Shown: positions 63,849 through 64,000 of the stretch, piece by piece
Numbering within the stretch: position 1 is the first letter of the stretch
Layout of the letters: the number at the start of each line of letters is the position of its first letter
Assembly: GCF_024347415.1 (NCBI RefSeq)
Contig: NZ_AP025477.1
Span: forward strand, 1 to 64,000
Source of the DNA: Vibrio crassostreae
GTDB taxonomy: Bacteria; Pseudomonadota; Gammaproteobacteria; Enterobacterales; Vibrionaceae
Direction: 5' to 3'
Length of the DNA stretch: 64,000 bases
The notes under the pieces: generated by a model
Told to the model about the DNA's origin: nothing
What the model saw: only the letters and a program-made list of their open reading frames with translations
Databases searched by the model: none
Position numbers and translations under genes: made by a program

Positions 63849-63916
63849 GCTAGGTATCACGAGACCTCAAACACGATCGAGGACGCCCTAAATCGTGTTT
63901 GAGTACCGAACCTAGC
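63849..63916. repeat. Large nested palindrome near the right edge
   Basis: Outer arms GCTAGGT (63849-63855) and ACCTAGC (63910-63916) and inner arms CTCAAACACGAT (63866-63877) and ATCGTGTTTGAG (63892-63903) form nested perfect stems with unpaired interior loops. There is no T run on either side, so it is not a standard terminator. It lies 44 bases before the hydrolase gene start at 63805. Confidence 0.7.
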
Positions 63917-63928
63917 GGCCTAGCCTGG

Positions 63929-64000
63929 TTACCTGCCTCTAAGGCGTTTTTCTACTAGGCCGTTTCTTTCTAAACCACGTCTTACGCTGCTGCATAGCTT
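63929..64000 (-). CDS. Possible 3' end of a gene cut off by the window edge
   Basis: On the minus strand 23 codons from the window edge run open to TAA at 63929, encoding an Arg-rich end (VRRGLERNGLVEKRLRGR). Composition is compatible with a real C-terminus, but the plus strand is also open here and the fragment is too short to identify. Confidence 0.25.
   Translation of the reverse strand, partial: KLCSSVRRGLERNGLVEKRLRGR

Overview
The window looks like a gamma-proteobacterial chromosome of the genus Vibrio, most likely the V. splendidus group. The reasons are the Vibrio-type rRNA genes, the gene content (ribB with an FMN riboswitch, ppsA/ppsR, a bacterial TrmY homologue, SigZ, DUF3087 and DUF3861 proteins) and two inverted-repeat elements of a kind I remember from other Vibrio genomes. 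In V. cholerae, ribB and ppsA are on chromosome 2, so this may be chromosome 2 with an rRNA operon; that is inference. No prophage, CRISPR array, intact insertion sequence or integron was seen.

Layout. 1-6.7 kb: small regulator/oxidoreductase pairs (LysR/SDR, HxlR/SDR, NAD-binding protein/LysR) and a cupin protein. 7-12.6 kb: ribB and its riboswitch, a PAP2 phosphatase, a TauE/SafE exporter, a 268-bp inverted-repeat element, and an MFS transporter with a His-rich partner. 12.7-15.8 kb: a YitT protein and a cysteine-rich locus of ArsR regulator, SigZ sigma factor and permease. 16.1-19.8 kb: an AT-leaning three-gene unit (zinc-ribbon/degenerate GGDEF protein, processive family-2 glycosyltransferase, HlyD-type fusion protein) that looks like a poorly described exopolysaccharide system. 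19.9-27.9 kb: TrmY, a second inverted-repeat element, DUF3087, then a full rRNA operon (16S, tRNA-Glu-Lys-Val-Ala-Val, 23S, 5S, tRNA-Ser). 28.2-30.5 kb: an AT-rich pair, a sulfatase-fold phosphoethanolamine-transferase-like protein and a membrane-anchored GDPD-like protein, transcribed head to head with overlapping starts.

30.6-44.9 kb: MATE exporter, a RelA/SpoT-fold protein whose original start is cut off by a perfect 10-bp tandem duplication, an AraC regulator divergent from a serine hydrolase and a beta-barrel protein, ppsA/ppsR, grxB, a 53-codon gene with its own terminator, an oxidoreductase, a GNAT enzyme, an L,D-transpeptidase and a TauE protein. 45.0-50.4 kb: a complete ugpBAECQ operon for glycerol-3-phosphate and glycerophosphodiester uptake. 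50.7-54.0 kb: a 2OG-Fe(II) oxygenase, a metallo-beta-lactamase-fold hydrolase and a rimB/rimK pair. 54.2-56.4 kb: an SgrR-family regulator divergent from a 32-codon ORF followed by a long terminator hairpin; the peptide resembles SgrT by eye, making this a candidate SgrS/SgrT-like dual-function RNA. 56.5-63.8 kb: MarR/DUF3861 with twin operators, a hydratase-fold protein, an NhaC antiporter, a cysteine hydrolase, two AraC-type regulators and a secreted alpha/beta hydrolase.

Most regulators are divergent from their probable targets, and several have visible palindromes in the shared intergenic region. The strongest candidates for new biology are the SgrT-like locus, the TackOD1-like/glycosyltransferase/HlyD cluster, the cysteine-rich ArsR-SigZ-permease locus and the frameshifted RelA/SpoT-fold gene.
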